A stretch of 64,000 nt of DNA from the NCBI RefSeq assembly GCF_003987475.1, contig NZ_PIQH01000005.1:124001-188000 (forward strand), written 5' to 3'. A program made the position numbers and the translations under genes. The notes under the pieces are model-generated. The model was not told the DNA's origin and did no database searches. It worked only from the letters and a program-made list of their open reading frames with translations. This stretch comes from Idiomarina tyrosinivorans. Its GTDB lineage: Bacteria > Pseudomonadota > Gammaproteobacteria > Enterobacterales > Alteromonadaceae. Each line of letters begins with the position of its first letter. Position 1 is the stretch's first letter. Below are positions 10,674 through 21,597 of this stretch, piece after piece.

Positions 10674-11311
10674 GGGTTCAACTCCGGCGCCTGTTGGCTG
10701 ATGTCCACGTTCCAGCCATCGCCGCTACTCACCCAAACCCCGTCATCAGGGCTATCGGTGTTGGCAACGCGCAGTTGAAATACGCTCATATCGCCGTCTG
10801 GCAAGATAAAAATCTGTGGGGTTTGTAACTGCTCTTGCTGGTCTTGATCGCTATCGAACAGCGACGCATTGAGCGCTTCGTCTTGTTCTAGTAGCTGCAG
10901 TTCGCTGCGTTCTAGGGTTACCGCTAACGGTAATTGCCATTGTTGTTTGGCTAGCCCTTTTTGGCTTAACGCTTGCCAACTGCCACCCTGCTGTTGCTGG
11001 CTTTGTGGATTTTGCTGTTGGCGCCCGCGGCTCTGCTGTTGCTGTTGTTCGGTTGGCGCCTGTTGCCACTGCATAAACTGGTATTCACCGCTATTAATGC
11101 GCAGGCCAACCAACTGTTGCCGAACCATCGCGAACTCACGCGCATAGCGCAGTTGTTGTTGGAGTGTCACCGCCCAATTTTGGGCAGCTTCGTCATCATC
11201 GGTTTGGCGCGGCAGGGTGAACATCACGGCACTGGCCATCAAAGCAATGATGGCCATCACTAACATGATCTCTAATAGGGTAAACCCGCGTTGCCGCACC
11301 GTTTCACGCAT
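10670..11311 (-). CDS. gspH: Type II secretion system minor pseudopilin H
   Basis: Minor pseudopilin with leader RQRG/FTLLEIMLVMAIIAL. At 213 residues it is longer than a typical GspH of roughly 170. The extra length lies in a low-complexity, glutamine-rich stretch at residues 81-112 (for example EQQQQQSRGRQQQ and SQQQQGG). This looks like an expanded surface loop in the beta domain; it keeps the frame and the ends match the family, so the gene looks functional. Its ATG shares one base with the gspG stop. Confidence 0.93.
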   Translation of the reverse strand: MRETVRQRGFTLLEIMLVMAIIALMASAVMFTLPRQTDDDEAAQNWAVTLQQQLRYAREFAMVRQQLVGLRINSGEYQFMQWQQAPTEQQQQQSRGRQQQNPQSQQQQGGSWQALSQKGLAKQQWQLPLAVTLERSELQLLEQDEALNASLFDSDQDQQEQLQTPQIFILPDGDMSVFQLRVANTDSPDDGVWVSSGDGWNVDISQQAPELNP

Positions 11312-11748
11312 TAATTCTGTTGGTCTTTTTGACCAATCATCCAGTTGCCATAGTCGTCTTCAGTACCCGGTTGGCCATCTGGCCCGGCGGAAAAGATGTC
11401 AACATCAGAATATTCGCCAGGGTTTAGCATCAAGTAGTCAGTGCCATACGGGTCTTGCGGCAAACGCTTGATATAGCCGCCTTCACGATACGAGCGTGGC
11501 ATCGGATCAACCGTCGGCTCGCGTACCAGCGCTTCCAAGCCTTGCTCGGTGGTCGGGAACATGCCGTTGTCTAAATGATACTGGGCCAAAGCATTTTCCA
11601 ATGCGACCAGATCGGCAATGACTTTTTGTTGGTTAGCCTTCTTTTGGTTACCCAAAACATTGGGCAACACCATGGTTGCCAGAATGCCGATAATGGCGAT
11701 AACGACCATTACTTCTACCAGTGAGAAGCCTTGTTGTGTGCGTTTCAT
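11311..11748 (-). CDS. gspG: Type II secretion system major pseudopilin G
   Basis: Main subunit of the pseudopilus. The 145 residues begin MKRTQQG/FSLVEVMVVIAI with glutamate at +5. The conserved C-terminal half includes YHLDNGMFPTTEQGLEALV, IKRLPQDPYGTDYLMLNPG and the calcium-loop-like DIFSAGPDGQPGTEDD. Cleavage and N-methylation would need a prepilin peptidase (GspO or PilD) encoded elsewhere. Confidence 0.97.
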   Translation of the reverse strand: MKRTQQGFSLVEVMVVIAIIGILATMVLPNVLGNQKKANQQKVIADLVALENALAQYHLDNGMFPTTEQGLEALVREPTVDPMPRSYREGGYIKRLPQDPYGTDYLMLNPGEYSDVDIFSAGPDGQPGTEDDYGNWMIGQKDQQN

Positions 11749-11750
11749 GG

Positions 11751-12977
11751 TTAAAGTCCTACGCTGTTGTTCAATTGTAAAATCGGTTGAATAATCGACA
11801 GTACGATAAAAAATACAATACCCGCCATGGTCACTATCAGCACCGGTTCGAAGACTTTCAGTGACACGTTCACCAAGTTTTCGAATTCTCGGTCTTGGTT
11901 GTCGGCGGAACGTTTTAGCATTTGCTCCAGCTCGCCACTGCGTTCACCCGCGGCAATCATGTGCAGCATCATTGGCGGAAACAGTTTGGTTTGCTGCAGT
12001 GCAGCCCGTAGCGAGCTGCCCTCGCGAACCCTATCGGCAGCTTCGTTAACCGCACGGCGAATCGCCAAGTTACCGATCACCGATGCGGTTATTCGCAGGC
12101 CGTCTAGCAGCGGAACCGCCGAGGAACTGAGAATGCTCAGCGTCCGAGCAAAACGTGCGGTACTGACGCCACGTATGACATTACCAAGCAGCGGGAGTTG
12201 CAGCAATTTACGGTGATAACGTTCGAGGTTCTCGGGTTTTCGCAACCAAAACCGAAACCCCGCAATCGCCGCAATAATCAGCAGTAGCATGAGCACACCA
12301 TAATCCTGCAAAAACTCACTGATGGCGATCATTGCCGTGGTTGTGGGTGGCAAGGTTTGCCCCATGGTGGCAAAGTTTTCTACAATTTGTGGCACAATCG
12401 AGACCATCAAAAAGATGATGATCGATAACGCCACCAAGGTCAGCATAATCGGGTACACCATTGCCTGCGTCAGTTGACTTTTCATGTGCTGGCGTTGTTC
12501 GGTGTAGTCTGCGAGCTTGTCTAACACTTGATCCAGATGGCCGGATTTTTCGCCTGCCCCCACCATCGCGGTATAGAGATCATCAAACACTCGCGGATAG
12601 TCGCGCATAGCTTCCGCCAAAGAATAACCTTCGACCACTTTTGAGCGCACCGCCATCAGTAATTTTTTCAACCGCGGTTTATCGGTTTGGTCAGCGACCG
12701 CTAACAACGCCTGTTCAATCGGTAAAGCGGAGCTTACTAGCGTCGATAACTGGCGCGTAATCAGGGCTAAATCGCTGGCTTTTACTTTGCGAACAAAGCG
12801 GCGTGTACCCGGTTTGCTCGGATTAGCACGCTCTTCATCAGCAGCGGCATCCACGCTAACCGGAATCAGCCCTTGGTCTCGCAATAACTGCCGTACTTGG
12901 CGGACCGTATCGGCCTCTAATACGCCCTTTTTGCGTTTTCCTTTGGCATCAACCGCCTGATATTCAAATGCTGCCAC
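11751..12977 (-). CDS. gspF: Type II secretion system inner-membrane protein F
   Basis: Polytopic platform protein of 408 residues. It has two GspF/PilC cytoplasmic domains (about 70-195 and 275-395), membrane helices near 172-195, 225-245 and 378-402, and the motifs EQALLAVADQTDKPRLKKLL and SGHLDQVLDKLADYTEQR. The start is GTG (MAAFEYQAVDAKGK), which matches the usual N-terminus; no better ATG exists. It ends 2 bases before gspG. Confidence 0.96.
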   Translation of the reverse strand: MAAFEYQAVDAKGKRKKGVLEADTVRQVRQLLRDQGLIPVSVDAAADEERANPSKPGTRRFVRKVKASDLALITRQLSTLVSSALPIEQALLAVADQTDKPRLKKLLMAVRSKVVEGYSLAEAMRDYPRVFDDLYTAMVGAGEKSGHLDQVLDKLADYTEQRQHMKSQLTQAMVYPIMLTLVALSIIIFLMVSIVPQIVENFATMGQTLPPTTTAMIAISEFLQDYGVLMLLLIIAAIAGFRFWLRKPENLERYHRKLLQLPLLGNVIRGVSTARFARTLSILSSSAVPLLDGLRITASVIGNLAIRRAVNEAADRVREGSSLRAALQQTKLFPPMMLHMIAAGERSGELEQMLKRSADNQDREFENLVNVSLKVFEPVLIVTMAGIVFFIVLSIIQPILQLNNSVGL

Positions 12978-12979
12978 AA

Positions 12980-14467
12980 CTATTCCTCACGGGTAACCCG
13001 TAACACTTCTTCTAGTGTGGTTTGGCCCTCGAGTACCTTACGCAGACCATCATCGCGAATGCTAGGAACCGATTTGCGCAAATGGCGTTCGATGGCTTGC
13101 TCACCGTGGCCGTTATGCACCAGCTCACGAATAGTGTCGTCAACAATCAACATTTCGTGAATGCCGGTACGGCCGCGGTAACCGGTGTGATTACATTTTT
13201 CGCAGCCGCTCGCTCGGTAGATGGTCACGTCGTCCTGCGGCGATAAGTCCAGCAACTGCCGTTCTTCGGCATCCGGCGCATGGCCTTCACGGCAGTCGGA
13301 ACACAAGGTTCTGACCAAGCGTTGCGACAGCACGGCTAATAAGCTTGAAGACAACAAGAACGGCTCCACGCCCATATCTTCCAGCCGCGTTAACGCGCCA
13401 GCCGCCGTATTGGTGTGCAAAGTGGATAACACTAAGTGACCAGTCAGGGATGCTTGCACCGCAATTTGTGCCGTTTCAACGTCGCGGATCTCACCCACCA
13501 TCACGACGTCGGGATCTTGCCGCAAAATCGCCCGTAAGCCGCGCGCAAAGGTCATATCTACCCGCGGGTTCACCTGAGTTTGGCCAATGCCGTCAATGGC
13601 ATATTCGATAGGATCTTCGACAGTTAAAATATTACGATCTTTGGAATTGATTTCATTCAAGCCGGCATACAGCGTGGTACTTTTACCCGAGCCCGTCGGA
13701 CCGGTGACCAAAATAATCCCGTGAGGCTTGTGCACCAACTGCTGAAAGGTCTTACGGTTTTCTGCGGTCATGCCCAGTTGGCTTAAACTCAAGCGTGCAT
13801 TGTTTTTATCTAACAGACGCAGCACCACGCGTTCGCCATGGCTGGCAGGCATGGTCGAAACCCGCACATCTACCGCGCGCCCTGCAATCAGCAGCGAAAT
13901 ACGGCCATCTTGTGGCACCCGCTTTTCCGCAATATCTAACTGTGCCATGACTTTAATCCGCGAAATAAGTAGTGACGACAGCTTGCGATTCGGTCGTAAC
14001 ACTTCGCGTAACACGCCATCAATACGGAAGCGGATTAGTAAGTCTTTTTCGAAGGTCTCGATGTGCACATCCGAAGCGCCTTCTTTAATCGCCTCACTAA
14101 GCATCGCGTTAATCAGCTTAATGATTGGCGCATCATCTTCGCTTTCTAACAAGTCTTCGGTTTGTGGCAATTCGTCGGCTAGAGAAAATAAATCCGACTC
14201 GTTACCGATATCTTCCATTAGCTGTTTGGCTTCTGACGAGTCGCGCTGGTAAGCCTTGGTAAGCAAACTTTCGAACTCGCTTGCTGAATGTTTATGCAAA
14301 CTGAACGGTCGCCGCAGAATGCGCCGCACCTCTAACAGTGCATCCATTGCCACATTCTCGCGACAATGCAATATTGGCTCACCTTGCTCCGAGGTCTGTA
14401 AAACTACCCCATGACGTTTTGCAAAAGCAAACGGCAAACGCGTGATAGTTTCCGCGACTTCACTCAC
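12980..14467 (-). CDS. gspE: Type II secretion system ATPase E
   Basis: Cytoplasmic hexameric ATPase that powers pseudopilus assembly. The 495 residues contain an N-terminal GspL-binding domain, the Walker A motif GPTGSGKST (near 256-264), the Asp box, the Walker B region [10 protein letters not shown] (320-329) and the His box [12 protein letters not shown] tetracysteine zinc site follows (C389, C392, C422, C425). The start is GTG overlapping the gspD stop (GTGA). All residues needed for activity appear to be present. Confidence 0.97.
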   Translation of the reverse strand: MSEVAETITRLPFAFAKRHGVVLQTSEQGEPILHCRENVAMDALLEVRRILRRPFSLHKHSASEFESLLTKAYQRDSSEAKQLMEDIGNESDLFSLADELPQTEDLLESEDDAPIIKLINAMLSEAIKEGASDVHIETFEKDLLIRFRIDGVLREVLRPNRKLSSLLISRIKVMAQLDIAEKRVPQDGRISLLIAGRAVDVRVSTMPASHGERVVLRLLDKNNARLSLSQLGMTAENRKTFQQLVHKPHGIILVTGPTGSGKSTTLYAGLNEINSKDRNILTVEDPIEYAIDGIGQTQVNPRVDMTFARGLRAILRQDPDVVMVGEIRDVETAQIAVQASLTGHLVLSTLHTNTAAGALTRLEDMGVEPFLLSSSLLAVLSQRLVRTLCSDCREGHAPDAEERQLLDLSPQDDVTIYRASGCEKCNHTGYRGRTGIHEMLIVDDTIRELVHNGHGEQAIERHLRKSVPSIRDDGLRKVLEGQTTLEEVLRVTREE

Positions 14468-16548
14468 TGCGAGCCTCCCTCAGCCTCGGCTTTTGGTTGC
14501 TGCTTCTCTTGCTGCTTATCCATGTATTCGCGAAAGCTTGGCGGCAACGCCAATTTCTCGTTCCACTCCGGCATGACCGGCGTGTCGGTATTTGGCATTA
14601 GGCTAACCCCACGCGCTCTTCGATCGAGTTGGAGGGCTCGCATATAATTGTATTTATCGTTACTGATTTCACCCAGTCGGTCACCGTCGCGAATGATGGT
14701 TGGGCGAATAAAGATCATTAAGTTGCGCTTTTGGGTAGTGGTGCTGGTTGACTTAAACAAATTGCCAATAATTGGAATATCACCCAATAACGGGATTTTT
14801 GATACCGACTCTTGCACGTTGTCGTCAATCAATCCACCCAGCACAATCGTCTGCCCGTCTTGCGCCATTACCGTCGTTTTTAATTCGCGTTTATTGGTGG
14901 TGATATCGACCGCTGTCGCGCCGCTCAAGCTTGATACTTCTTGATTGATCAATAATTGCACGGCATCACCTTCGTTAATTTGCGGTGTTACCTCTAGCTT
15001 AATACCGATTTCCTTCCGTTCAACCGTTTGGAATGGGTTTTCATTATTCGCACCCGCGGTTGAACCAGTGATTACCGGAACTTCCTGACCCACCAAGAAA
15101 CTTGCGGTTTCGTTATCCACGGTAACAATGCTTGGCGTGGCTAGAATATTCGAGTTGGTGTTGTTTTTCACCGCTTGAACGACCGCCGCCCAATCGTCGT
15201 TGATGGTGCCGAACATCATGCCATTCACGCTGCCAAGCAATTGTGCCAGCAACGTAACATCACCCGGTTCGTCTGGTTCTGTTTCGGTATATTGATTACC
15301 CGCATTATCGACTCGAGTAATACTCGAGCCTTCCTTAGGACGCGCTTGGTAAGCCGCCGCCGCTAAACTGCCAATGGGCACTTGGCTACCATCGTTATAT
15401 TGAACCAGACCACCGTCTTTGCTGATCCATTGCACGCCAAAATTAATCCCGTCGCCCTCGAGAATTTCGACAATAATGGCTTCCACTAGAACCTGCGCAC
15501 GGCGAATATCTAAACGACGAATAACGCCCTCCAGCGACGCTAGTATATCGGGCTGAGCCGTAATAACGATGGCGTTAGTATCTTCATGAGCATTGATAGA
15601 TACTGGCTGTTGGCCACCACTGCGCGTGCGGCGCATGTTAGTATTGGCTTGGCCTTGTTCATCTTCCGCTTGAATGGATTGGCTAACGCCTTGCAACACC
15701 TCCACCATATCGGCGGCTTTGGCGTACTTTAAATAAAACACACGAGTGTTGCCTCGGGTTTTAAGATCTTGATCAAGCTTTTTAATCAGATTGACCACAC
15801 GAGTGCGTGCTTTCGGCTCGCCACTTACAATCACGCTATTGGTGCGTTCATCTGCGACCACTTTTGGCATCAGCAGTTCTGGTGTACTGTTGTCCTGACC
15901 ACGTTCATAAAGGCTTTTAGCGATATTCACAACCTCTGATGCCGATGCGTAATCTAGCTTGATCACCTCGACGCTTTGGTCGCCAGCGCGGTCTACACGT
16001 TCAATGATTTCGACTAACCGTTGCACGGTTTCAGCACGTCCAGTCATCATGATCACATTCGACGGATCATAAGAGGTGACCATCCCGCCGCCGGTTTGGT
16101 CATTTAACTGCCGCAGTAATGGCGCCAACTCGCGCACTGAGACATTTTTCACGGGTACCACGCGCGTGACCATAGTGTCTCCCACTGCACCATCACCATC
16201 CACAACTGGAATCGGCCCCTTACTCGCATCTTTATCGCGAATGACTTTAATAACCCCCGAATCCATAGTAACGGCTGCATAGCCGTAGACTTCCAAGACG
16301 TTTAAGAAGAATTGCCAATATTGCTGTTCATTCATTACGTCGTAACTGCGCACATCAATTTTGCCGCGTACATCAGGGTCGATAATGATGGTTTTACCTA
16401 GGTTGCGGCCTACCACCTGAATAAACTCAGTGATGTCGGTATTTTTAAAGCTGGCCGCATAGTCTGCTGCGTGGGCGGGTGCCACTGGCAGCGTCATGCT
16501 CGCGGTTAACCACCCGAGTATCAGCCACTGTCTTACTACTCGTATCAT
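14464..16548 (-). CDS. gspD: Type II secretion system secretin D
   Basis: Outer-membrane channel subunit. The ATG at 16548 gives [20 protein letters not shown] with a clear signal peptide ending AHA. This start is preferred over an in-frame extension reaching 16611, because it follows the gspC stop by one base. The 694 residues show N0-N3 repeats ([56 protein letters not shown] type), then the secretin core with VPVITGS, VGQEVP and VVLGGLIDD. The C-terminus after [11 protein letters not shown] may bind a pilotin; none is visible here. Confidence 0.96.
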   Translation of the reverse strand: MIRVVRQWLILGWLTASMTLPVAPAHAADYAASFKNTDITEFIQVVGRNLGKTIIIDPDVRGKIDVRSYDVMNEQQYWQFFLNVLEVYGYAAVTMDSGVIKVIRDKDASKGPIPVVDGDGAVGDTMVTRVVPVKNVSVRELAPLLRQLNDQTGGGMVTSYDPSNVIMMTGRAETVQRLVEIIERVDRAGDQSVEVIKLDYASASEVVNIAKSLYERGQDNSTPELLMPKVVADERTNSVIVSGEPKARTRVVNLIKKLDQDLKTRGNTRVFYLKYAKAADMVEVLQGVSQSIQAEDEQGQANTNMRRTRSGGQQPVSINAHEDTNAIVITAQPDILASLEGVIRRLDIRRAQVLVEAIIVEILEGDGINFGVQWISKDGGLVQYNDGSQVPIGSLAAAAYQARPKEGSSITRVDNAGNQYTETEPDEPGDVTLLAQLLGSVNGMMFGTINDDWAAVVQAVKNNTNSNILATPSIVTVDNETASFLVGQEVPVITGSTAGANNENPFQTVERKEIGIKLEVTPQINEGDAVQLLINQEVSSLSGATAVDITTNKRELKTTVMAQDGQTIVLGGLIDDNVQESVSKIPLLGDIPIIGNLFKSTSTTTQKRNLMIFIRPTIIRDGDRLGEISNDKYNYMRALQLDRRARGVSLMPNTDTPVMPEWNEKLALPPSFREYMDKQQEKQQPKAEAEGGSQ

Positions 16549-16549
16549 T

Positions 16550-17479
16550 TTATCGTTCCCGTTTCTGCGACAGGCTGAAATCGATTTCCAGCCGTTCCCC
16601 GTTACGTTCAATTTCTATCAGCGCATGTTCGCTGTTCTGTAATTCTTCGGTTGCCAACATCGCTTGGCTCATATCGGTTAAATCGTATCCGTTAATGGCG
16701 ACCGCTAAATCGCCCGATTCAAGACCCACTTGCTTAAATAGGCTTGGGTCGCTACCCGGTGATAGCCGATAACCGATTAAATTGCCGTTCTCGCGCACCG
16801 GCGAGATCGACAAATAATTAAAAAGGTTTGCTGGGTTTTGTTGAATTTCGCGTAATTGTTGTTGCGTTGCTTGGTCATCGACCGCTTCAATCCTAGTTGC
16901 CTGCACAGCACCTTCAACGCTACCTTGCTGAGCCGTGGTCGAATCTGTTTGCTCGTCAACCGTTAACGCTAAAGCCGGGCGGTCTTCACCAACATCCTCT
17001 AATTGCAAGGTTTCTAGACGTCCGCCGTTATCCAGAATCACTCGGTCGGCATAAATTTCAGCGATTTTTACCGAGGAATTGGAAAGCCGATCGCCAACAA
17101 TATAGGTTTCTTGTGCCGCACCCTGCTGGATAATGGCGGCCGAACGTTCTGGTACGTTACTCGCAGCCACCCCGACTAAACGTACATTCAGCGTGGTTTT
17201 TGGCGCGCTACTGAGTTGTTGTTGGCGTGATTGTTCAGCACCAAATAAGTTAAGTGCCAACAGTTTGTTAAGGTTCACTTCGCTGTTACTAGCAGCGCTG
17301 GTTGGCTGAGCCGAAACGCTAACGCTGTTTGCAACCGGTGCGGGGGCGACTAACCACCAGGTAATGCGCGCAAGCAGAACCAGCGCGATGACCCAACAAA
17401 TAATGGTTAGGGTATACATCGCACGAGTGAGCCATTGCGGGCTAATTGCTGTAGTAAAAGACCTAATTTGGGCGACCAC
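16550..17479 (-). CDS. gspC: Type II secretion system protein C
   Basis: First gene of the block. The 309-residue inner-membrane protein links the platform to the secretin: one membrane helix (about 22-45), the HR domain near 95-165 (LNVRLVGVAASNVPERSAAI), and a C-terminal PDZ domain (YRLSPGSDPSLFKQVGLESGDLA... up to IEIERNGERLEIDF). The start is a GTG at 17479 with only a weak AAAGAAAC ribosome site. The operon promoter should lie in the 132-base gap shared with the divergent hslR gene. Confidence 0.94.
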   Translation of the reverse strand: MVAQIRSFTTAISPQWLTRAMYTLTIICWVIALVLLARITWWLVAPAPVANSVSVSAQPTSAASNSEVNLNKLLALNLFGAEQSRQQQLSSAPKTTLNVRLVGVAASNVPERSAAIIQQGAAQETYIVGDRLSNSSVKIAEIYADRVILDNGGRLETLQLEDVGEDRPALALTVDEQTDSTTAQQGSVEGAVQATRIEAVDDQATQQQLREIQQNPANLFNYLSISPVRENGNLIGYRLSPGSDPSLFKQVGLESGDLAVAINGYDLTDMSQAMLATEELQNSEHALIEIERNGERLEIDFSLSQKRER

Positions 17480-17611
17480 GTTTCTTTAATTCTTGTTAGA
17501 CTGTTAGACGTTGGCTTCAAGGCATTCTAACGCGAGCAACCAAAGTCAACAATCAGTTAACACAATTCTTTTCACATTTACGACAGTTTAATGGCATAAA
17601 ATTGCGAGACT

Positions 17612-18043
17612 ATGACAAAGCAAGCTTCTTCTGATAGCGCTGCAATCCGCCTCGACAAATGGTTATGGGCTGCGCGCTTCTACAAAACTCGCGCGCTGGC
17701 TCGGCAAATGGTGCAAGCGGGCAAAGTGCATTACGACGGCCAGCGCAGTAAACCGTCTAAGACTGTGCAAGTCGGCGCCATCATCACCCTTCGCCAAGGC
17801 TATGACAGCCGCGAAGTCGAGGTGGTTCAACTCAGTGACGAGCGCCGTGGTGCCGATATTGCCCAAACACTTTATCGTGAAACAGAGCAGAGCCTTGAAA
17901 AGCGCGAACAAAATGCGCAAGCACGAAAACTCAATGCGCTGTATAATCCGCACCCCGACGGCCGCCCCGATAAAAAGCAACGGCGCCAACTGATACGCAT
18001 GAAAAGTGAACGAGCCAAGCCCGACAGCTCCGGCAATGATTAG
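17612..18043 (+). CDS. hslR: Ribosome-associated heat shock protein 15
   Basis: S4-type RNA-binding protein that recognises 50S subunits carrying a blocked nascent chain. The 143 residues begin with an S4 domain (IRLDKWLWAARFYKTRALAR, VQAGKVHYDGQRSKPS) and end in a basic tail (GRPDKKQRRQLIRMKSERAK). It is followed 9 bases later by hslO. That pairing is standard in gammaproteobacteria and points to heat-shock control; no sigma32 motif was identified with confidence in the upstream gap. Confidence 0.96.
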   Translation: MTKQASSDSAAIRLDKWLWAARFYKTRALARQMVQAGKVHYDGQRSKPSKTVQVGAIITLRQGYDSREVEVVQLSDERRGADIAQTLYRETEQSLEKREQNAQARKLNALYNPHPDGRPDKKQRRQLIRMKSERAKPDSSGND

Positions 18044-18052
18044 GGAGACCCC

Positions 18053-18886
18053 ATGACGCAGCCCGTAAATGACCAACTACTTCGCTACACCTTTGCTGAA
18101 CATGATGTTCGAGGCGAGCTGGTGCAACTGACCACCAGCTACCAACGGCTACTGCAAGGGCATAGTTATCCTGCGGCAGTACAACGCGTGCTCGGTGAAT
18201 TAACTGCGGCAGTGTCATTGCTAACGGCCACGCTAAAATTTGAGGGCCATATTGCGGTGCAGATTCAGGGCGACGGGCCACTGAACTTTGTCGCAGTGAA
18301 CGGCAACCATCGCCAAGAGTTTCGTGGTATTGCGCGCGTCCGCAGTGAAATTATCGACGAATCGTTGCCAGCAATGATCGGTAAAGGTGCGCTAATTATT
18401 ACCCTGACGCCTGATAATGGCGAACGCTATCAAGGTGTGGTGGATATCAATGCCGACAGCGTGGCGCAGTTAATCGAAAATTATTTTGCGCAATCGGAGC
18501 AGTTAGCCACCAAATTGTGGCTTTTTGCCGACGGTGAACACGCTGCGGGAATGCTGCTACAAAAATTGCCATCGGGAGAGACAACAGAGGAAGGGTTTGA
18601 ACACTTAACCGTGCTCAGCGATACCCTGACTGCCGCAGAAGTTTACGCTCTGCCTGGCGAACAAGTATTGCACCGTCTTTACCATGAAGAGCAAGTCCAT
18701 TTATATCCGCCTCAACCGGTAAGCTTTGTTTGTGGTTGTTCACGAGAAAAAACGCTAGAAGCATTGGCCTCACTAGAACCCGCAGAGATCCAATCGATTC
18801 TGCAGGAGCACGGCGAAGTAGTAATGACCTGTGACTACTGCCTAACAGAATACCGCTATAGCGCGGAAGATTTCGGTCAAGCGTAA
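18053..18886 (+). CDS. hslO: Redox-regulated chaperone Hsp33
   Basis: Cytoplasmic holdase activated by oxidative unfolding. The 277 residues show the N-terminal domain (GELVQLTTSY, FRGIARVRSEI) and a C-terminal zinc switch with Cys227-x-Cys229 and Cys260-x2-Cys263, all four present. A strong ribosome site (AGGGAGACCCC) precedes the ATG. The gene ends just before a bidirectional terminator shared with der. Confidence 0.97.
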   Translation: MTQPVNDQLLRYTFAEHDVRGELVQLTTSYQRLLQGHSYPAAVQRVLGELTAAVSLLTATLKFEGHIAVQIQGDGPLNFVAVNGNHRQEFRGIARVRSEIIDESLPAMIGKGALIITLTPDNGERYQGVVDINADSVAQLIENYFAQSEQLATKLWLFADGEHAAGMLLQKLPSGETTEEGFEHLTVLSDTLTAAEVYALPGEQVLHRLYHEEQVHLYPPQPVSFVCGCSREKTLEALASLEPAEIQSILQEHGEVVMTCDYCLTEYRYSAEDFGQA

Positions 18887-18897
18887 ACACTACCAAT

Positions 18898-18925
18898 AAA
18901 AAAGCGCCCTAACGGCGCTTTTTTT
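18898..18925. terminator. Bidirectional intrinsic terminator between hslO and der
   Basis: Stem GCGCC (18904-18908) and GGCGC (18914-18918) with loop CTAAC, flanked by six A and seven T, so a U-tract exists on either strand. It serves the two convergent genes. Confidence 0.88.
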
Positions 18926-20366
18926 ATTTCTTTCCTTTTTTCAGGAATTTCATTAATCGCTTGCGTTTGCGTTGTTGCGATAACGTTAGCTGATTCTTTT
19001 TCCCTGCGTAGGGGTTTTCCGACTCTTTAAATTCTACTTTAATCGGGGTTCCCATTACGCCTAATGCTTTGCGGAAATAGTTAACTAAATACCGCTGATA
19101 AGACCCTGGTAACTGATTCACCTGATTACCGTGAATAATCACCCGCGGTGGATTATAACCACCGGCGTGCGCGTATTTCAGTTTCACCCGACGACCACTG
19201 ACTAATGGCGGCTGGTGTTCGTCTTGCGCCATCTCCATAATTCGCGTGAGTTTTGAGGTGCCAACACGGCGCGTGGCGCTGGCATAGGCTTCTTCGACCG
19301 ACTCAAATAAATGACCGACTCCGGTACCATGCAATGCCGAAATGAAATGCACGCGGGCAAAATCGACGAAACCTAAGCGCCGATCTAATTCGCGCTTAAT
19401 CTCTTCTTTATGGTCTTGTTTCAAGCCATCCCATTTGTTCACCGCGATCACGATAGAACGCCCAGCATTTAGGGCAAAGCCAATCAAGTTCAGGTCTTGG
19501 TCACTAACCGTTTCCCGCGCATCTATCACCACCAACACCACGTTGGCTTCTTCAATGGCTTGCAGGGTTTTCACTACCGAGTATTTTTCGATGGCTTCGC
19601 CGATACGTCCCCGGCGACGCACACCTGCGGTATCGATCAGAATATACTCACGACCATCGCGTTGCATCGGAATAAAAACCGAATCGCGCGTGGTACCCGG
19701 CATATCATAAACTACAACCCTTTCTTCACCGAGGATACGGTTAGTGAGTGTTGACTTACCGACGTTAGGACGACCGACAATCGCCAGTTTTAGCGGCAGT
19801 GCGTCGTAATCGATCTCGTCGTGTTCAAGCGTTTCGCTGTCTTCTGCTTTGCCCGGCAATAACTCCGGATAGTCGTCAGCCAGCGGTTTTAAGCTATCGT
19901 TCAGTAGCTGCTCCACGCCACGCCCGTGGGCGGCGGCAATACCGTGGAGCTGACCGAGAGCCAACGAATGGAAATCCGCCATTGCCACTTCGGCATCGAT
20001 GCCATCGATCTTGTTACAGACCAGATAAACGCGCTTTTCTTGCTTGCGTAAATGGTCGGCAATCGCTTGGTCACCAACCGTTACACCGTCGCGCGCATCA
20101 ACCAGAAACAGCACCAAATCAGCCTCGTTGATGGCCTGCAACGACTGCCGCGCCATCACTTCATCGACACCCTCTTCATCGCCATGAATACCGCCGGTAT
20201 CAATCACAATAAAGTGGTAGCCATCATAATTGGCTTGGCCATACTTACGGTCACGGGTGAGCCCCGGAAAATCGGCAACCAGCGCGTCCCGCGTTCGTGT
20301 GAGTCTGTTAAAAAGGGTCGATTTTCCAACATTTGGGCGCCCGACTAGCGCAACAACCGGTAACAT
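18924..20366 (-). CDS. der: Ribosome biogenesis GTPase Der (EngA)
   Basis: Double-Era GTPase needed for 50S assembly. The 480 residues carry two GTPase domains, each with a complete G1 loop [10 protein letters not shown] (near 8 and 202). Each has DTxG ([10 protein letters not shown] and [10 protein letters not shown]) and N/TKxD (CNKIDGID and VNKWDGLK) motifs. A KH-like C-terminal domain ends in a basic tail ([17 protein letters not shown]). It lies 7 bases after bamB and is the last gene of the hisS-side cluster. Confidence 0.98.
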   Translation of the reverse strand: MLPVVALVGRPNVGKSTLFNRLTRTRDALVADFPGLTRDRKYGQANYDGYHFIVIDTGGIHGDEEGVDEVMARQSLQAINEADLVLFLVDARDGVTVGDQAIADHLRKQEKRVYLVCNKIDGIDAEVAMADFHSLALGQLHGIAAAHGRGVEQLLNDSLKPLADDYPELLPGKAEDSETLEHDEIDYDALPLKLAIVGRPNVGKSTLTNRILGEERVVVYDMPGTTRDSVFIPMQRDGREYILIDTAGVRRRGRIGEAIEKYSVVKTLQAIEEANVVLVVIDARETVSDQDLNLIGFALNAGRSIVIAVNKWDGLKQDHKEEIKRELDRRLGFVDFARVHFISALHGTGVGHLFESVEEAYASATRRVGTSKLTRIMEMAQDEHQPPLVSGRRVKLKYAHAGGYNPPRVIIHGNQVNQLPGSYQRYLVNYFRKALGVMGTPIKVEFKESENPYAGKKNQLTLSQQRKRKRLMKFLKKGKK

Positions 20367-20373
20367 TTATCGC

Positions 20374-21597
20374 TTAATCCTGAGTAATGGCAACCACGTC
20401 ACCATCTCGTGTTTGTACATACAACACGTTGTCATCGACCACCGGATGCGCATAAATGCCATCACCACCGATATCCATACGTCCAACGAGCTTACCCGAG
20501 TCTTGGTCAAACCAATGCAGGTAGCCTTCAAAGTCGCCAACGACCACATAGTTGCCGAATTCCACTGGCGCGGTTAATTCTCGGCCGAATAGCTCTGCCG
20601 AACTCCATAATTCATTACCACCCTCTCTTGTCACTTTAAATACGTGACTTTGATCGTTGGTAAGGTAAATGGCATTTTCCGTTACTGTGAGGTCTTCAAA
20701 TGAGGAGTACTCGCGGCGCCAGCGCACTTGACCAGAACGCAAATCTAGCGCAACTAAGTCGCCATTGTACGCCACCATGTATACGATTGAGCCACGTATC
20801 ACTGGGGTCGCGTCGATATCCGATAAGCGCTCTAATTCCGAGGCTCCACTGGGCATGCCGACACGTGCTGACCAGGCTTGCTGACCATTTTCCATGATCA
20901 ACACCATGGCTCGACCGCTGCTATCACCGATTATTGCTCCACCAGCTTCAACCGCTGGTGCAGAAACACCGCGTAACGTTAGTGGCGGTAATGAACCATC
21001 ATAGCGCCAAAGTTCTTCACCGGTTTCTGCATTGAGCGCAAATACTCGTCCCGCAGACGTATGAACAACCACTTTGCCCTCTCCTACTGCGGGCTTTGCG
21101 GTGACCTCGTTGCCTACTTCGGTATGCCACTTTAAGCTACCGTCATTGGTATTGAGTGCTACAACTTCACCATTTTCAGTTCCTAAGAATAGTGTTTCGT
21201 AGCTAACTGTCAGACCGCCAGAAATACGTGCGGGTTCGGTTGGCGCAAACAGGTTACCGAAAAAACCGCGGTCATACTCCACGCCAATTTTATATAAGTC
21301 GTGCAAATCCACTTGCCAGATTTGCTCACCCGTCTTTTTATCCATGGCTTTGACAATGCCTTCACGATCGGCCGCGAACACCTTGCCATAGTCTATCGCT
21401 AGGCTTAGCTTTGAATAATAATCGCCAATACCATCACCAGCATCGCCATCCCACAATACTCTAGGATGAACTTGCTGTTGAATCGGTTGCAACTCTGCAA
21501 ATTTTGGTTCTTCATCATCGCCAAAAATTGAACAACCACTGAGGGTCAAGCCCATCAAGGCTGCTAACCACCATTGTTGCCGTTTAAATAAAGCCAT
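20374..21597 (-). CDS. bamB: Outer membrane assembly lipoprotein BamB
   Basis: Lipoprotein of the BAM complex that inserts beta-barrel proteins in the outer membrane. The 407 residues start with a lipoprotein signal (LMGLTLSGC, lipid-modified Cys at about 22) followed by repeated PQQ-type beta-propeller blades (for example LGTENGEVVALNTNDGSLKW and FALNAETGEELWRYDG). The ATG overlaps the yfgM stop (TAATG), so translation is coupled. Confidence 0.96.
   Translation of the reverse strand: MALFKRQQWWLAALMGLTLSGCSIFGDDEEPKFAELQPIQQQVHPRVLWDGDAGDGIGDYYSKLSLAIDYGKVFAADREGIVKAMDKKTGEQIWQVDLHDLYKIGVEYDRGFFGNLFAPTEPARISGGLTVSYETLFLGTENGEVVALNTNDGSLKWHTEVGNEVTAKPAVGEGKVVVHTSAGRVFALNAETGEELWRYDGSLPPLTLRGVSAPAVEAGGAIIGDSSGRAMVLIMENGQQAWSARVGMPSGASELERLSDIDATPVIRGSIVYMVAYNGDLVALDLRSGQVRWRREYSSFEDLTVTENAIYLTNDQSHVFKVTREGGNELWSSAELFGRELTAPVEFGNYVVVGDFEGYLHWFDQDSGKLVGRMDIGGDGIYAHPVVDDNVLYVQTRDGDVVAITQD

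Noticed and set aside
16550..16611. Apparent overlap of gspC and gspD by about 60 bases
   Set aside because: It disappears when gspD starts at the ATG at 16548, which begins a proper signal peptide.
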